Below are positions 8,604 to 15,653 of a stretch of DNA of 64,000 nucleotides, in pieces. Each line of letters opens with the position of its first letter. Position 1 is the first letter of the stretch. The notes below the pieces were generated by a model, which was not told the origin of the DNA, made no database searches, and saw only the letters and a list, made by a program, of their open reading frames with translations. The position numbers and the translations under genes were made by a program. This DNA is from an uncultured Oscillospiraceae bacterium (lineage in GTDB: Bacteria; Bacillota; Clostridia; Oscillospirales; Oscillospiraceae): positions 16,562-80,561 of the forward strand of contig CALXDP010000010.1 of assembly GCA_944387095.1 (NCBI GenBank). The letters run 5' to 3'.

Positions 8604-8610
8604 AACAAAA

Positions 8611-8675
8611 CCTCCTATGAAATTGTGAAACACCGGAAATAGGTCTTCCAGGCGCCACAACATACATGGGAGGAG
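8611..8675 (-). promoter_or_regulatory. Predicted ribosome-site sequestering stem of the ribU leader
   Basis: On the minus strand, CTCCTCCCATG (8665-8675) lies between the riboswitch and the gene and can pair with CATAGGAGG (8611-8619), which is the ribU ribosome site; 8 of 9 core positions match. No terminator hairpin is evident in this leader, so translational rather than transcriptional control is inferred. Confidence 0.6.
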
Positions 8676-8684
8676 CTGCGCGCA

Positions 8685-8797
8685 TCTTCTTCCATCCGGA
8701 CTATACCGTTGGTCCCGGAGTTTCACCGAGTCAGCCGCGCATACGCGCGGGTCGCGGACTTTACCGCCAGTGGGGAATTCCACCCCGCCCTGAAGAC
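8685..8797 (-). ncRNA. FMN riboswitch (RFN element)
   Basis: The minus strand shows all RFN landmarks in order: CTTCAGGGCGGGGTG, AATTCCCCACTGGCGGTAAA, GTCCGCGACCC, GCTGACTCGGTGAAACTCCG, GGACCAACGGTATAGTCC and the closing GGATGGAAGAAG that pairs with the 5' end. It senses FMN and controls the downstream ribU pair. Confidence 0.97.
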
Positions 8798-8821
8798 GTC
8801 TATTTGGTTGTTTCCGATCCC

Positions 8822-8849
8822 ATTATAGCAGAGAAAACAGAAAATGCAA
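8822..8849 (-). promoter_or_regulatory. Promoter of the FMN riboswitch-ribU operon
   Basis: TTGCAT, a 16-base spacer and TATAAT on the minus strand, placing the start of transcription shortly before the riboswitch. Confidence 0.7.
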
Positions 8850-8882
8850 GAGTATTTTTCTCGAACTTTTGTTCTATCCCTC

Positions 8883-8911
8883 TTGACGCGGCCACTGCCA
8901 TCAGGTAAAAT
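8883..8911 (+). promoter_or_regulatory. Promoter for the SLOG-fold gene
   Basis: TTGACG, a 17-base spacer and TAAAAT, followed 15 bases later by AAAGGAGG. Confidence 0.75.
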
Positions 8912-8938
8912 ACTCCAAACGGGAAAGGAGGCGCGCCC

Positions 8939-9472
8939 ATGACTGCGGATTGCACCTGCTGCTTCACTGGCCACCGCCCCAGCAAACTGCCCTGGGGCGT
9001 CAACGAGACGGATCCCCGGTGCGCCGCCCTGAAGGGCAGCATCGCCCGGGAGCTGGAGGGGCTGTACCGGCGGGGCTTCCGCCACTTCATCTCCGGCATG
9101 GCCCAGGGCTGCGACCTCTACTTTGCCGAGGGGGTACTGGCCCTGCGGTCGTCCCATCCGGACGTCACCCTGGAGGGGGCAGTCCCCTGCCCCGGCCAGG
9201 CTGACCGCTGGCCGGAGGAGGAGCGGCGGCGGTGGCGGGCCATCCTGGATGCCTGCGACGTGGAGACGGTGGTGCAGCAGCGCTATGACCGCTTCTGCAT
9301 GCACCGCCGGGACCGGTACATGGTGGACCGCTCCCAGTGCGTCCTGGCCGTCTTCGACGGATCCCCCGGCGGCACCAGGTATACACTGCACTACGCCATG
9401 GACCGGGGGCTGGACATCCTGCTCCTGGACCTGAACCGGCCCCAGGCCCCCGCCGTCCGGCTGGAGCTGTAG
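8939..9472 (+). CDS. SLOG-family (YpsA/DUF1273-like) protein
   Basis: 177 residues. It begins CCFTGHRPSKLPWG, the diagnostic motif of the DUF1273/YpsA branch of the SLOG Rossmann superfamily, and has HFISGMAQGCDLYFAE in the nucleotide-binding region and a C-terminal DRYMVDRS and GGTRYTLHYA segment. YpsA in Bacillus affects cell division, and other SLOG proteins sense nucleotide-derived ligands; the function here is unknown. Single-gene unit with its own promoter and an AAAGGAGG site. Confidence 0.85.
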   Translation: MTADCTCCFTGHRPSKLPWGVNETDPRCAALKGSIARELEGLYRRGFRHFISGMAQGCDLYFAEGVLALRSSHPDVTLEGAVPCPGQADRWPEEERRRWRAILDACDVETVVQQRYDRFCMHRRDRYMVDRSQCVLAVFDGSPGGTRYTLHYAMDRGLDILLLDLNRPQAPAVRLEL

Positions 9473-9513
9473 CCGCGGCGCCCCAGACTTTCCGGCTTTT
9501 TGCGAAATACCGC

Positions 9514-9542
9514 TTGACAGCGGCTAGGTGCTCTGATATACT
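9514..9542 (+). promoter_or_regulatory. Promoter of the infC-rpmI-rplT operon
   Basis: Perfect TTGACA, 17-base spacer, TATACT. Predicted transcription start near 9549, giving a leader of about 155 nt before infC. Confidence 0.85.
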
Positions 9543-9651
9543 GTCAGGGCAAAACAAAGCAGGAATGGTGCCGCCGTCCTCACCTCCAGCCCCGGGCGAA
9601 GAGGTCAACATGGAAAATGCCGCGCTGGTACAGTGCGTTATTTTGATGTGG

Positions 9652-9680
9652 ACGTGGGCGCCGTTGCGCTCACGTTTTTC
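9652..9680 (+). terminator. Attenuator in the infC leader
   Basis: ACGTG-GGCGC, loop CGTT, GCGCT-CACGT, then TTTTTC: an intrinsic terminator placed within the leader, nine bases before the infC ribosome site. In Firmicutes this operon is controlled by ribosomal protein L20 binding to the leader and promoting termination; the same arrangement is inferred here. Confidence 0.75.
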
Positions 9681-9703
9681 TTTTATTCAGGAGGTGCTTT
9701 GCC

Positions 9704-10231
9704 ATAGCTAACGCGACCCATCAAATCAATGAAGAGATCCGCGACCGAGAGGTTCGTCTGATCGGCGCCGACGGCAGCCAGCTGGGCATCATGTCCGCTG
9801 CCGAGGCCCAGCGCCGCGCCGATGAGGAGGGGCTGGATCTGGTGAAGATCTCCCCCAATGCCGTCCCCCCCGTGTGCAAGCTCATGGACTACGGCAAGTT
9901 CAAGTTCGAGCAGGCCAAGCGGGAGAAGGAGGCCAGAAAAAACCAGCACGTGGTGGAGATCAAGGAGATCCGCATGTCCCCGGGCATCGACATCGGCGAC
10001 TTCAACACCAAGCTGCGCAACGCCCAGAAGTTCCTGGCCGACGGCAACCGGGTCAAGGTCACGGTGCGCTTCCGGGGCCGTGAGATGGCCCACACCGATA
10101 TCGGCCGGGACCTGCTGCTGGACTTCGCCCAGCAGTGCTCCGAGCTGGCCGCCCTGGATAAAGACCCCAAGCTGGAGGGCCGGCACATGAGCATCTTCCT
10201 GTCCGCCAAAACCGGCAAGGCAAAAGCGTAA
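9704..10231 (+). CDS. infC: Translation initiation factor IF-3, AUA start codon
   Basis: 175 residues. IF-3 binds the 30S subunit and checks the initiator tRNA and start codon. The conserved N terminus (THQINEEIR, REVRLIGADGSQLGIMS) lies upstream of the first ATG (9791), and the only codon that can begin it is ATA at 9704, preceded by AGGAGG at 9689-9694 with 9-base spacing. No ATG, GTG or TTG is in frame there. Non-canonical starts in infC are known to allow autoregulation, since IF-3 rejects them. Both IF-3 domains and the linker KREKEARKNQHVVEIKEIRM are intact. First gene of infC-rpmI-rplT. Confidence 0.96.
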   Translation: MANATHQINEEIRDREVRLIGADGSQLGIMSAAEAQRRADEEGLDLVKISPNAVPPVCKLMDYGKFKFEQAKREKEARKNQHVVEIKEIRMSPGIDIGDFNTKLRNAQKFLADGNRVKVTVRFRGREMAHTDIGRDLLLDFAQQCSELAALDKDPKLEGRHMSIFLSAKTGKAKA

Positions 10232-10279
10232 CCCCGCGGCGTTTGCCGCCCCCATCACACTGTAAAGGAGCTAACCACC

Positions 10280-10483
10280 ATGCCTAAGATCAAAACCCAC
10301 AGCGGCGCCAAGAAGCGCTTCTCGCTGACCAAGACCGGCCGCGTCAAGCGGGCCCACGCCAATAAGCGCCATCTGCTCAACGGCCACGGCAAGACCACCA
10401 AGCTCAAGAGAGGCCTCCGCAAGGGCGCCTACGCCGACGTGACCAACGAGGCGACCGTCAAGCGCCTGATCCCCTACAAATAA
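10280..10483 (+). CDS. rpmI: 50S ribosomal protein L35
   Basis: 67 residues, full length. Starts [13 protein letters not shown], the family signature, and is strongly basic. Forms part of the large subunit. The start has AAAGGAG upstream. Lies 48 bases after infC and 35 before rplT in the classic operon. Confidence 0.97.
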   Translation: MPKIKTHSGAKKRFSLTKTGRVKRAHANKRHLLNGHGKTTKLKRGLRKGAYADVTNEATVKRLIPYK

Positions 10484-10518
10484 GTTTACTTTTACCCAAT
10501 ATAGGAGGCTGAACTACC

Positions 10519-10875
10519 ATGGCAAGAGTCAAGGGCGCGATGATGACGCGCAAGAGAAGAAGTAAGATCCTCAAGCTGGCCAAGGGCTACTGGGGCGCCA
10601 AGAGCAAGCATTTCAAGATGGCCAACGAGCAGGTGATGAAGTCCCTGCAGTACGCCTATACCGGCCGCCGGCTGAAGAAGCGCGATTTCCGCCAGCTGTG
10701 GATCGCCCGCATCAGCGCCGCCTGCAAGATGAACGGGATGAACTACTCCACCTTCATGCACGGGCTGAAGCTGGCCAATGTGGAGATCAACCGCAAGATG
10801 CTCTCCGAGCTGGCCGTCAACGACAAGGCCGCCTTCACCCAGCTGGCTGAACTGGCCAAGGCGAAGCTGGCTTAA
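10519..10875 (+). CDS. rplT: 50S ribosomal protein L20
   Basis: 118 residues, full length. [28 protein letters not shown] is the conserved N-terminal extension, followed by [17 protein letters not shown]20 is an early-assembly 23S rRNA-binding protein and the usual repressor of its own operon by binding the infC leader. Ribosome site AGGAGG precedes the ATG. The operon ends at the terminator at 10885. Confidence 0.97.
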   Translation: MARVKGAMMTRKRRSKILKLAKGYWGAKSKHFKMANEQVMKSLQYAYTGRRLKKRDFRQLWIARISAACKMNGMNYSTFMHGLKLANVEINRKMLSELAVNDKAAFTQLAELAKAKLA

Positions 10876-10884
10876 CAACTATCA

Positions 10885-10921
10885 CACAATGGGGAAGGCG
10901 CCGCCTTCCCCATTGTGCTTT
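10885..10921 (+). terminator. Terminator of the infC operon
   Basis: CACAATGGGGAAGGCG and CGCCTTCCCCATTGTG form a long perfect stem, followed by CTTTAT. Confidence 0.88.
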
Positions 10922-10924
10922 ATA

Positions 10925-10953
10925 TTGACCCATTATGACAATCACAATGTAAT
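10925..10953 (+). promoter_or_regulatory. Promoter ahead of the AT-rich orphan gene
   Basis: TTGACC, 17-base spacer, TGTAAT, starting directly after the rplT terminator and reading toward the gene at 11046. Confidence 0.55.
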
Positions 10954-11045
10954 TACAAAGGGAACCTTCCTACCGTGGCTGGATGTGTTGGTATGAGGTT
11001 TCCCTTGTCCGCTGAACCCTTACTTCTCCATATATCTACTTGTAG

Positions 11046-11573
11046 ATGCGCCAACCAGCAGTTCTACATTTTCTGTTTCAGTTCCTAAGCTGCTTTGATG
11101 AGGTACATCGTAATGAAGCAAAGACCCTTCTCTTATTTTTATGCATTATCTTCGCCATAGTAACTTTGCTTCTATATGTAAAGCAATCCACGCGGGAAGC
11201 TGCGTTAAATACACAGCTCCTCGCCTCATATTCTGAGGTGATTTCCAGTTTAGAATCCATTCACCAAAGCAAGCAGTTGACTGTATCCGATGTGCAAATG
11301 TTAAAAGCAAGTGTTGACCAATTCTGTGGGCAGTTGGAATTGTATGTGGACTGTTCTCCCTATGTTTCCAAACAAATCAATTTTGACGTTGCAACAGTTT
11401 ACCATGGATTCCTTCGTCTCTCTGCTGGTTTGTACGATGATATAAACAGCATTCAGGAAAGTCCGTCTGTTCTTGTCACACTGAAAGAAAAATTAGATGG
11501 GATATATACGGAAATAAGTAATATGGACAACATAGAATCTGCCGCTAAGCGCATTCGAAACAACTGGAATTGA
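11046..11573 (+). CDS. Hypothetical membrane-anchored protein (AT-rich orphan)
   Basis: Up to 175 residues; no family recognised. One strong transmembrane helix (TLLLFLCIIFAIVTLLLYV, residues about 27-45) is followed by a soluble, mostly helical domain (SLESIHQSKQLTVSDVQMLKAS, LKEKLDGIYTEISNMDNIESAAKRIR) that could form a coiled coil. Base composition is far more AT-rich than the neighbours, which suggests acquisition. The start is uncertain: a stop lies immediately before the ATG at 11046, and that ATG has no ribosome site, so the N terminus may be damaged or a non-ATG codon may be used. Confidence 0.5.
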   Translation: MRQPAVLHFLFQFLSCFDEVHRNEAKTLLLFLCIIFAIVTLLLYVKQSTREAALNTQLLASYSEVISSLESIHQSKQLTVSDVQMLKASVDQFCGQLELYVDCSPYVSKQINFDVATVYHGFLRLSAGLYDDINSIQESPSVLVTLKEKLDGIYTEISNMDNIESAAKRIRNNWN

Positions 11574-11635
11574 GTATCTCAAGATAGCAAATTTGCAGCA
11601 AAGTCGGGGTCAGCCAGTGAACTTCATCGAAACGG

Positions 11636-11669
11636 AAAAATTCCCCGCCCGGGAAACTCCCAGGCGGGA
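11636..11669 (-). terminator. corA terminator
   Basis: On the minus strand CCCGCCTGGGA, loop, TCCCGGGCGGG, then GAATTTTT, just past the corA stop. Confidence 0.8.
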
Positions 11670-11681
11670 AATGGGTGTGGC

Positions 11682-12608
11682 TCAGAACAGATCCTTCTTT
11701 TTCAAAATGATAGCCGCCAGCACAATGACCGCCACCGTCACCAGTAGTGGGAACCACCAGAAGTGGTCCATGGGCAGCCCGGCCACGTTCATACCGTAGA
11801 AGCCGAAGATGATGTTGGGGATGGCCAGCAGGATGGTGATGGAGCTGAGCACCTTCATGGTGACGTTCAGGTTGTTGGAGATGACCGAGGCGAAGGCGTC
11901 CATCATCCCCGAGATGATGGACGAGTAGATCTGTGCCATCTCGATGGCCTGGCGCACCTCGATGAGCACGTCCTCCAGCAGGTCGTGATCCTCCTCGTAC
12001 AGGGTGACGATGCGACCCCGGAGGATTTTCTCCAGGGTGACCTCGTTGGCCTTCAGGGAGGTGTTGAAGTACACCAGGGACTTCTCCAGGTCCAGCAGCT
12101 GGATCAGCTCCTTGTTCCGCTGGGACTTGTACAGCTGCCGCTCCATATAGTTATAGGTCTTGTCAATCTGCTTCAGGTATTGCAGGTAGCGCTTGGCCAC
12201 CAGCAGCAGGATGTTTAGGATGAACCGGGTGCGCTGCTGGGTGCGCACGTCCTTCACCAGCCCGTCCTGGAGATCCCGGACCACCGAGGTCTCCTTCAGG
12301 CAGACGGTGACGATATGCTTACCCGTCACCAGAATGCCCAGGGGGAGGGTGGAGTAGACCATGCCGGTCTCGTCCTTCTCCATGGCGGGGGTGTCCACGA
12401 TGATGAGGGTCTGGCCGTCCTCGCTGTCAATCCGGGAAGTCTCCTCTTCGTCCAGGGCAGCCCGCAGGAAGGCGGGTTCCACCCCCAGGGCGGTGGAGAC
12501 GGTTTTCAGCTCGTCCTCGCTGGGATAGACCAGGTTGACCCAGCAGCCCTCCTCCACAGCGTCCAGCTGGGTGATCTTTCCATCCACAGTTTTATAGATA
12601 TTCAGCAT
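11682..12608 (-). CDS. corA: CorA-family divalent-cation channel
   Basis: 308 residues. Homopentameric inner-membrane channel for Mg2+ or other divalent cations. The C terminus has two transmembrane helices with the selectivity motif YGMN (in FYGMNVAGLP) at the end of the first, then a basic KKKD tail. The N-terminal alpha/beta and long stalk-helix region (EVRQAIEMAQIYSSIISGMMDAFASVISNNLN) is typical. The start ATG at 12608 has a weak site (GAAGG); a GTG 9 bases upstream is an alternative. It stands alone under a long leader with a terminator, so metal-responsive attenuation is likely. Confidence 0.92.
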   Translation of the reverse strand: MLNIYKTVDGKITQLDAVEEGCWVNLVYPSEDELKTVSTALGVEPAFLRAALDEEETSRIDSEDGQTLIIVDTPAMEKDETGMVYSTLPLGILVTGKHIVTVCLKETSVVRDLQDGLVKDVRTQQRTRFILNILLLVAKRYLQYLKQIDKTYNYMERQLYKSQRNKELIQLLDLEKSLVYFNTSLKANEVTLEKILRGRIVTLYEEDHDLLEDVLIEVRQAIEMAQIYSSIISGMMDAFASVISNNLNVTMKVLSSITILLAIPNIIFGFYGMNVAGLPMDHFWWFPLLVTVAVIVLAAIILKKKDLF

Positions 12609-12643
12609 TGCCTTCACGCCTTTCCCGAAACCGGCAAAAGGGC

Positions 12644-12841
12644 AAAAAAAGCCCGTGCGGTTCCGCTTTTTTTCGCCCCAAAGAGGCATGGGTCAGCGGG
12701 CGCACGGGTGGCAGGCATGATGCCGCTCAGCGGGTGCGCCGCGCCAGGGATGTATAACTTCGACCTATGGGATCGCCTGTCACGACGCATTCCACTTCCT
12801 TTCCAGTCCGTCTCCGGCCAGGGGTGCCTTTCCCAGCCTGT
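12644..12841 (-). promoter_or_regulatory. Structured corA leader with terminator/antiterminator switch
   Basis: The transcript starting near 12841 runs more than 230 nt before corA. Reading the minus strand, GGCGCAC (12734-12740) pairs with GTGCGCC (12699-12705), enclosing two small hairpins (CCGC-TGA-GCGG and GGCA-TCA-TGCC). The 3' arm of that stem overlaps CCCGTGCG (12701-12708), which can instead pair with CGCACGGG (12652-12659) followed by a run of seven U (12644-12650), a classic terminator. The two folds exclude each other. The upstream part also has a CCG-GAGA-CGG hairpin. It does not match the M-box or other metal-sensing riboswitches I can recall. Confidence 0.65.
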
Positions 12842-12847
12842 CCTATT

Positions 12848-12876
12848 ATTATATGCCTTAGCCGGGCGCTTTGCAA
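12848..12876 (-). promoter_or_regulatory. corA promoter
   Basis: TTGCAA, 17-base spacer, TATAAT on the minus strand. Confidence 0.8.
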
Positions 12877-13053
12877 GTGCAAACCCGTGTAAAAGCTGTG
12901 AAAATTCCCTGCCTCGCCCTCCTTGCGCACCTTCTGCCAGAACGCTATAAGGGAGATCGGCAGGCCGGCACCGGTAAATACCGCATAAGAGTCCATAACC
13001 TTCAGCGCCCATTTCCCAAATCGCATGCTTCGTTTTCCCGCACCCGGCCCTTC

Positions 13054-13863
13054 TCACGGCTGGCCCACATTGCGCCGATTTGGAAACGACAGGCATCCGA
13101 GCGTCACCGTCAAAACGTCGGTTAAAGTGCGGAGGATCAGGTCGGGGATGTCGGCGTCAAACACCAACGGCATAAAGAAGTTGAAGAGGAACAGATCCAC
13201 CCCGAAGAGCAGACAGCCCAGCATCATGGCCCGCCTTCCCCGATTCCCATTGCCGATATGGAAGTTCAGCCATGCCGTCACGCAGGAAATTACAATCCCT
13301 GCCAGCAGACACCACAGCACCGTTTCCCACGGCTTCTCCTCAAAGGAGGAATAAATGCCCATGGCGCGGTATTGTATCATACGCCCGGCGAAAAAGCAGG
13401 CGGTCACGGTCAGCACCGGCAGAACGGGGAACGCCGTTTCCTTCCGGCCTGCCGAACCTTTGGATTCCCCCAACAGCCACCCAAGCAGCAGGCCCATCAC
13501 AATCAAGGCCAAACTGTCCGCCACCGGGTAGGTAATCCGGTCCAGGGCCGCCACATGGGGCAGGGGCTCTAACAGGTATACGATCCACACGGCGCAGCAG
13601 GAAAGGCCATATTTCAATCCCTGTAAAATCCGATTCCCGCCCAACCGGCTTCGGATGAGCAGGAACAGCGAGGCGATCAGGGCGTAAGCAAGTATTCCAT
13701 AGACCGTAAAAGCCAGCGGCATGGTGCCGTTTTGCGCGAAGACGCTGGGCGCCAGAACCGTCTGCGCTCCGGCCGGGATGGAAAGCTGCCCGATGATGCG
13801 CACGATGGTGGTGGCAAGCCCGATGAGAAGAATTTTCAGGATAATTTTCACAACGCTGTTCAT
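13054..13863 (-). CDS. Hypothetical polytopic membrane protein
   Basis: 269 residues; no family recognised with confidence. At least six hydrophobic helices (ILKILLIGLATTIVRIIG, GILAYALIASLFLLI, SLALIVMGLLLGWLLGE, VLWCLLAGIVISCVTAWL, MLGCLLFGVDLFLFNFFM) suggest a transporter-like or modulator membrane protein. Its ATG overlaps the stop of the upstream flavodoxin gene as ATGA, so the two are translationally coupled and likely act together, perhaps in membrane redox. A GAGGG site precedes the start. Confidence 0.6.
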   Translation of the reverse strand: MNSVVKIILKILLIGLATTIVRIIGQLSIPAGAQTVLAPSVFAQNGTMPLAFTVYGILAYALIASLFLLIRSRLGGNRILQGLKYGLSCCAVWIVYLLEPLPHVAALDRITYPVADSLALIVMGLLLGWLLGESKGSAGRKETAFPVLPVLTVTACFFAGRMIQYRAMGIYSSFEEKPWETVLWCLLAGIVISCVTAWLNFHIGNGNRGRRAMMLGCLLFGVDLFLFNFFMPLVFDADIPDLILRTLTDVLTVTLGCLSFPNRRNVGQP

Positions 13864-14402
13864 ATTGTTTCCCTCTGTATCTCCCAAATAATCGGTTCCA
13901 ACGCACCGAAATCTGTGAAATCCACCTGTTTCCCATAGGTTTCCATGAGCGCCCGGTCCTCCGCCGTTTGTTTTTCCGGGGGCGTTCTGCGCAGGGACTG
14001 GTATAGCAGCTTCATCATCGTCCGGTGTCCGAGAGAGAGCTTTTGATAATCGATCCCGCCGCGAAGATGAAATATCTTCGCCTGGCTCAGCAGCTCCGGG
14101 GAAAGCTGCCTTTGCAGATAAGCGCGGATGTTGTCCCGGTTCTCCGGTTCGTTGGGGTCAGCCAGCCCCACGGTAACAAGGAGCAGTTTTTGCCCATCCT
14201 GAAAAGAAAAGCTCCGCAGGGTTTTTGCAAGGCCCAGGACGCCGCCAGCATACAATCCCCCCAGACAGATGATCGTCTTTTTATCTGAAAGAACCGGGGC
14301 GTCTTTGCAATTGATCGCGGGAATGCCGGTTTGTTCGGACAGCTTTTCCGCATATCGGCGTGTGCTTCCATACCGGCTGCCGTAGACAATGATGTGTTCC
14401 AT
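13860..14402 (-). CDS. Flavodoxin-domain protein
   Basis: 180 residues. FMN-binding flavodoxin fold, of the menaquinone-dependent protoporphyrinogen oxidase (HemG)-like branch. The phosphate-binding loop IIVYGSRYGSTRRYAEKL is at the N terminus and ICLGGLYAGGVLGLAKTL marks the second flavin-contact loop. No haem genes are nearby, so a general redox role is as likely. The ATG at 14402 is 6 bases after AGGAGGG. First gene of a two-gene unit with the membrane protein. Confidence 0.78.
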   Translation of the reverse strand: MEHIIVYGSRYGSTRRYAEKLSEQTGIPAINCKDAPVLSDKKTIICLGGLYAGGVLGLAKTLRSFSFQDGQKLLLVTVGLADPNEPENRDNIRAYLQRQLSPELLSQAKIFHLRGGIDYQKLSLGHRTMMKLLYQSLRRTPPEKQTAEDRALMETYGKQVDFTDFGALEPIIWEIQRETI

Positions 14403-15022
14403 GACCGCCCTCCTATTCACTCTGCCATTTATCTCATTTCAAACGTGCGAAAAAACTGCCTTGAACGAGAGCAGATAAAATCATAAACATGTCCGCGATT
14501 GGGGTAAGCAGACAAGAGGATACCGTGATCCGCGCAAATTGGCCGGCCAATCCTCGCTGCCTGCAAGCACCCGGCAAAGATGATTTTTACCGTATCCTTC
14601 CGTTTGGATGAAAAGTTCCAACACACGGGATGAGAACCCCAGAAAAGCGTGCTGCGTGTTTCAGTCCATCATGAATACACCAATCCATTTTGATTCTATA
14701 CCATTCAGCATAGCACGGCTATCCGTTTTCTGTGAAGCCTGTGTAAAGAAAATATATATGGCGCTTTGTCTGGCAGAAAACAGGGATTGCCAGACGGATA
14801 CAGGTGGAGCGCGGAACCCGAAAGGGGACGCAACGGCAGACAGCCATTGCCGCGCCACCGATCAACGCGCGGTCCGCCTGCGGGAGGTTCCACGGCGGGC
14901 AGCTGGTTTCTGAAGCTACAGGCCGCTCCATCGTTTTGTCCAAAGAAATCGGAAAGAACGCTCCCGCTGGTCTGGTGATCCTATGCATCGACGCTTCCTG
15001 TTTCCTACGAGGCTGCAAAAGC
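14403..15022. other. Intergenic stretch without a supported gene
   Basis: No reading frame of convincing length, start context or family similarity on either strand. The left part is comparatively AT-rich and probably holds the promoter of the flavodoxin unit on the minus strand (candidate TTCACA with TATGCT, near 14708-14737). The right part (14790-14990) is GC-rich, open in several frames, and could be a decayed gene. Confidence 0.4.
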
Positions 15023-15058
15023 CTTTGGGGCACCTTCCTTACAGAGGGTGCCCCAAAG
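15023..15058 (-). terminator. Terminator of the dipicolinate synthase operon
   Basis: CTTTGGGGCACC and GGTGCCCCAAAG arms, then GCTTTT on the minus strand, 11 bases past spoVFB. Confidence 0.75.
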
Positions 15059-15069
15059 AAGATCATTTT

Positions 15070-15651
15070 TCATTTGGCCCCCAGCAGCAGAGGCTGTATT
15101 TGCTCCCCTTGCCGGGCGGCCTCCAGTGTCTGGGGCACCAGGGAGAAGTCGGCCACCAGAGAGGTGGGCTTTCCCCTGCAATCATCCTGCCGGAAGGGCA
15201 CGAAGTAGACGTTCTTCCGCGCCAGCAGAATTCCGATGTTGGGGGCCGCCGCGCTCAGCCCGTCGTTGGTGGCCACGGCAATCACCAATGGTTTCCCGTT
15301 GCGCAGGTGGGCCTTGGCCGCCATGGTCACACTGCTGTCCGTCACCCCATGGGCCAGTTTGGCAAGGGTGTTGCCCGTGCAGGGGCAGATCACCAGCACG
15401 TCCAGCAGCCCCTTGGGGCCAATGGGCTCCGCCTGTTCCACAGTGGCAATGACCCGCCGGCCACAGATGCGCTCCATCTCCCGCATAAAGTCGTGGGCGT
15501 TTCCAAACCGGGTGTCGGTGGCAGCCACCCGTTCAGAGACGATGGGCACCAGGTGGGTGTACCGGGCAGCCACCTCCTCCAGAGCGTCCAGTCCCCGGCT
15601 CAGGGTGCAAAAGGATCCGCAAAAGGCGAATCCTACCTTCAGCTGTTCCAT
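15070..15651 (-). CDS. spoVFB: Dipicolinate synthase subunit B
   Basis: 193 residues. Flavoprotein-like subunit that with SpoVFA makes dipicolinic acid from a tetrahydrodipicolinate precursor in the mother cell, for spore heat resistance. GFAFCGSFCTL and ICPCTGNTLAKLAHGVTDSSVTMAAKAHLR are characteristic. The ATG at 15651 lies 7 bases from AGGAG; a GTG 6 bases earlier overlaps the spoVFA stop as GTGA and is an alternative. Second gene of the operon; expected to be sigma-K or late mother-cell controlled. Confidence 0.95.
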   Translation of the reverse strand: MEQLKVGFAFCGSFCTLSRGLDALEEVAARYTHLVPIVSERVAATDTRFGNAHDFMREMERICGRRVIATVEQAEPIGPKGLLDVLVICPCTGNTLAKLAHGVTDSSVTMAAKAHLRNGKPLVIAVATNDGLSAAAPNIGILLARKNVYFVPFRQDDCRGKPTSLVADFSLVPQTLEAARQGEQIQPLLLGAK

Positions 15652-15653
15652 GC

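Noticed and set aside
12609-12841. M-box or NiCo riboswitch upstream of corA
   Set aside because: The conserved core strings I can recall for these classes are not found in order; left as unassigned.
14429-15066. Several open frames on both strands between the flavodoxin and dipicolinate genes
   Set aside because: No ribosome sites, no recognisable family, overlapping frames in GC-rich DNA; likely chance or decayed sequence.
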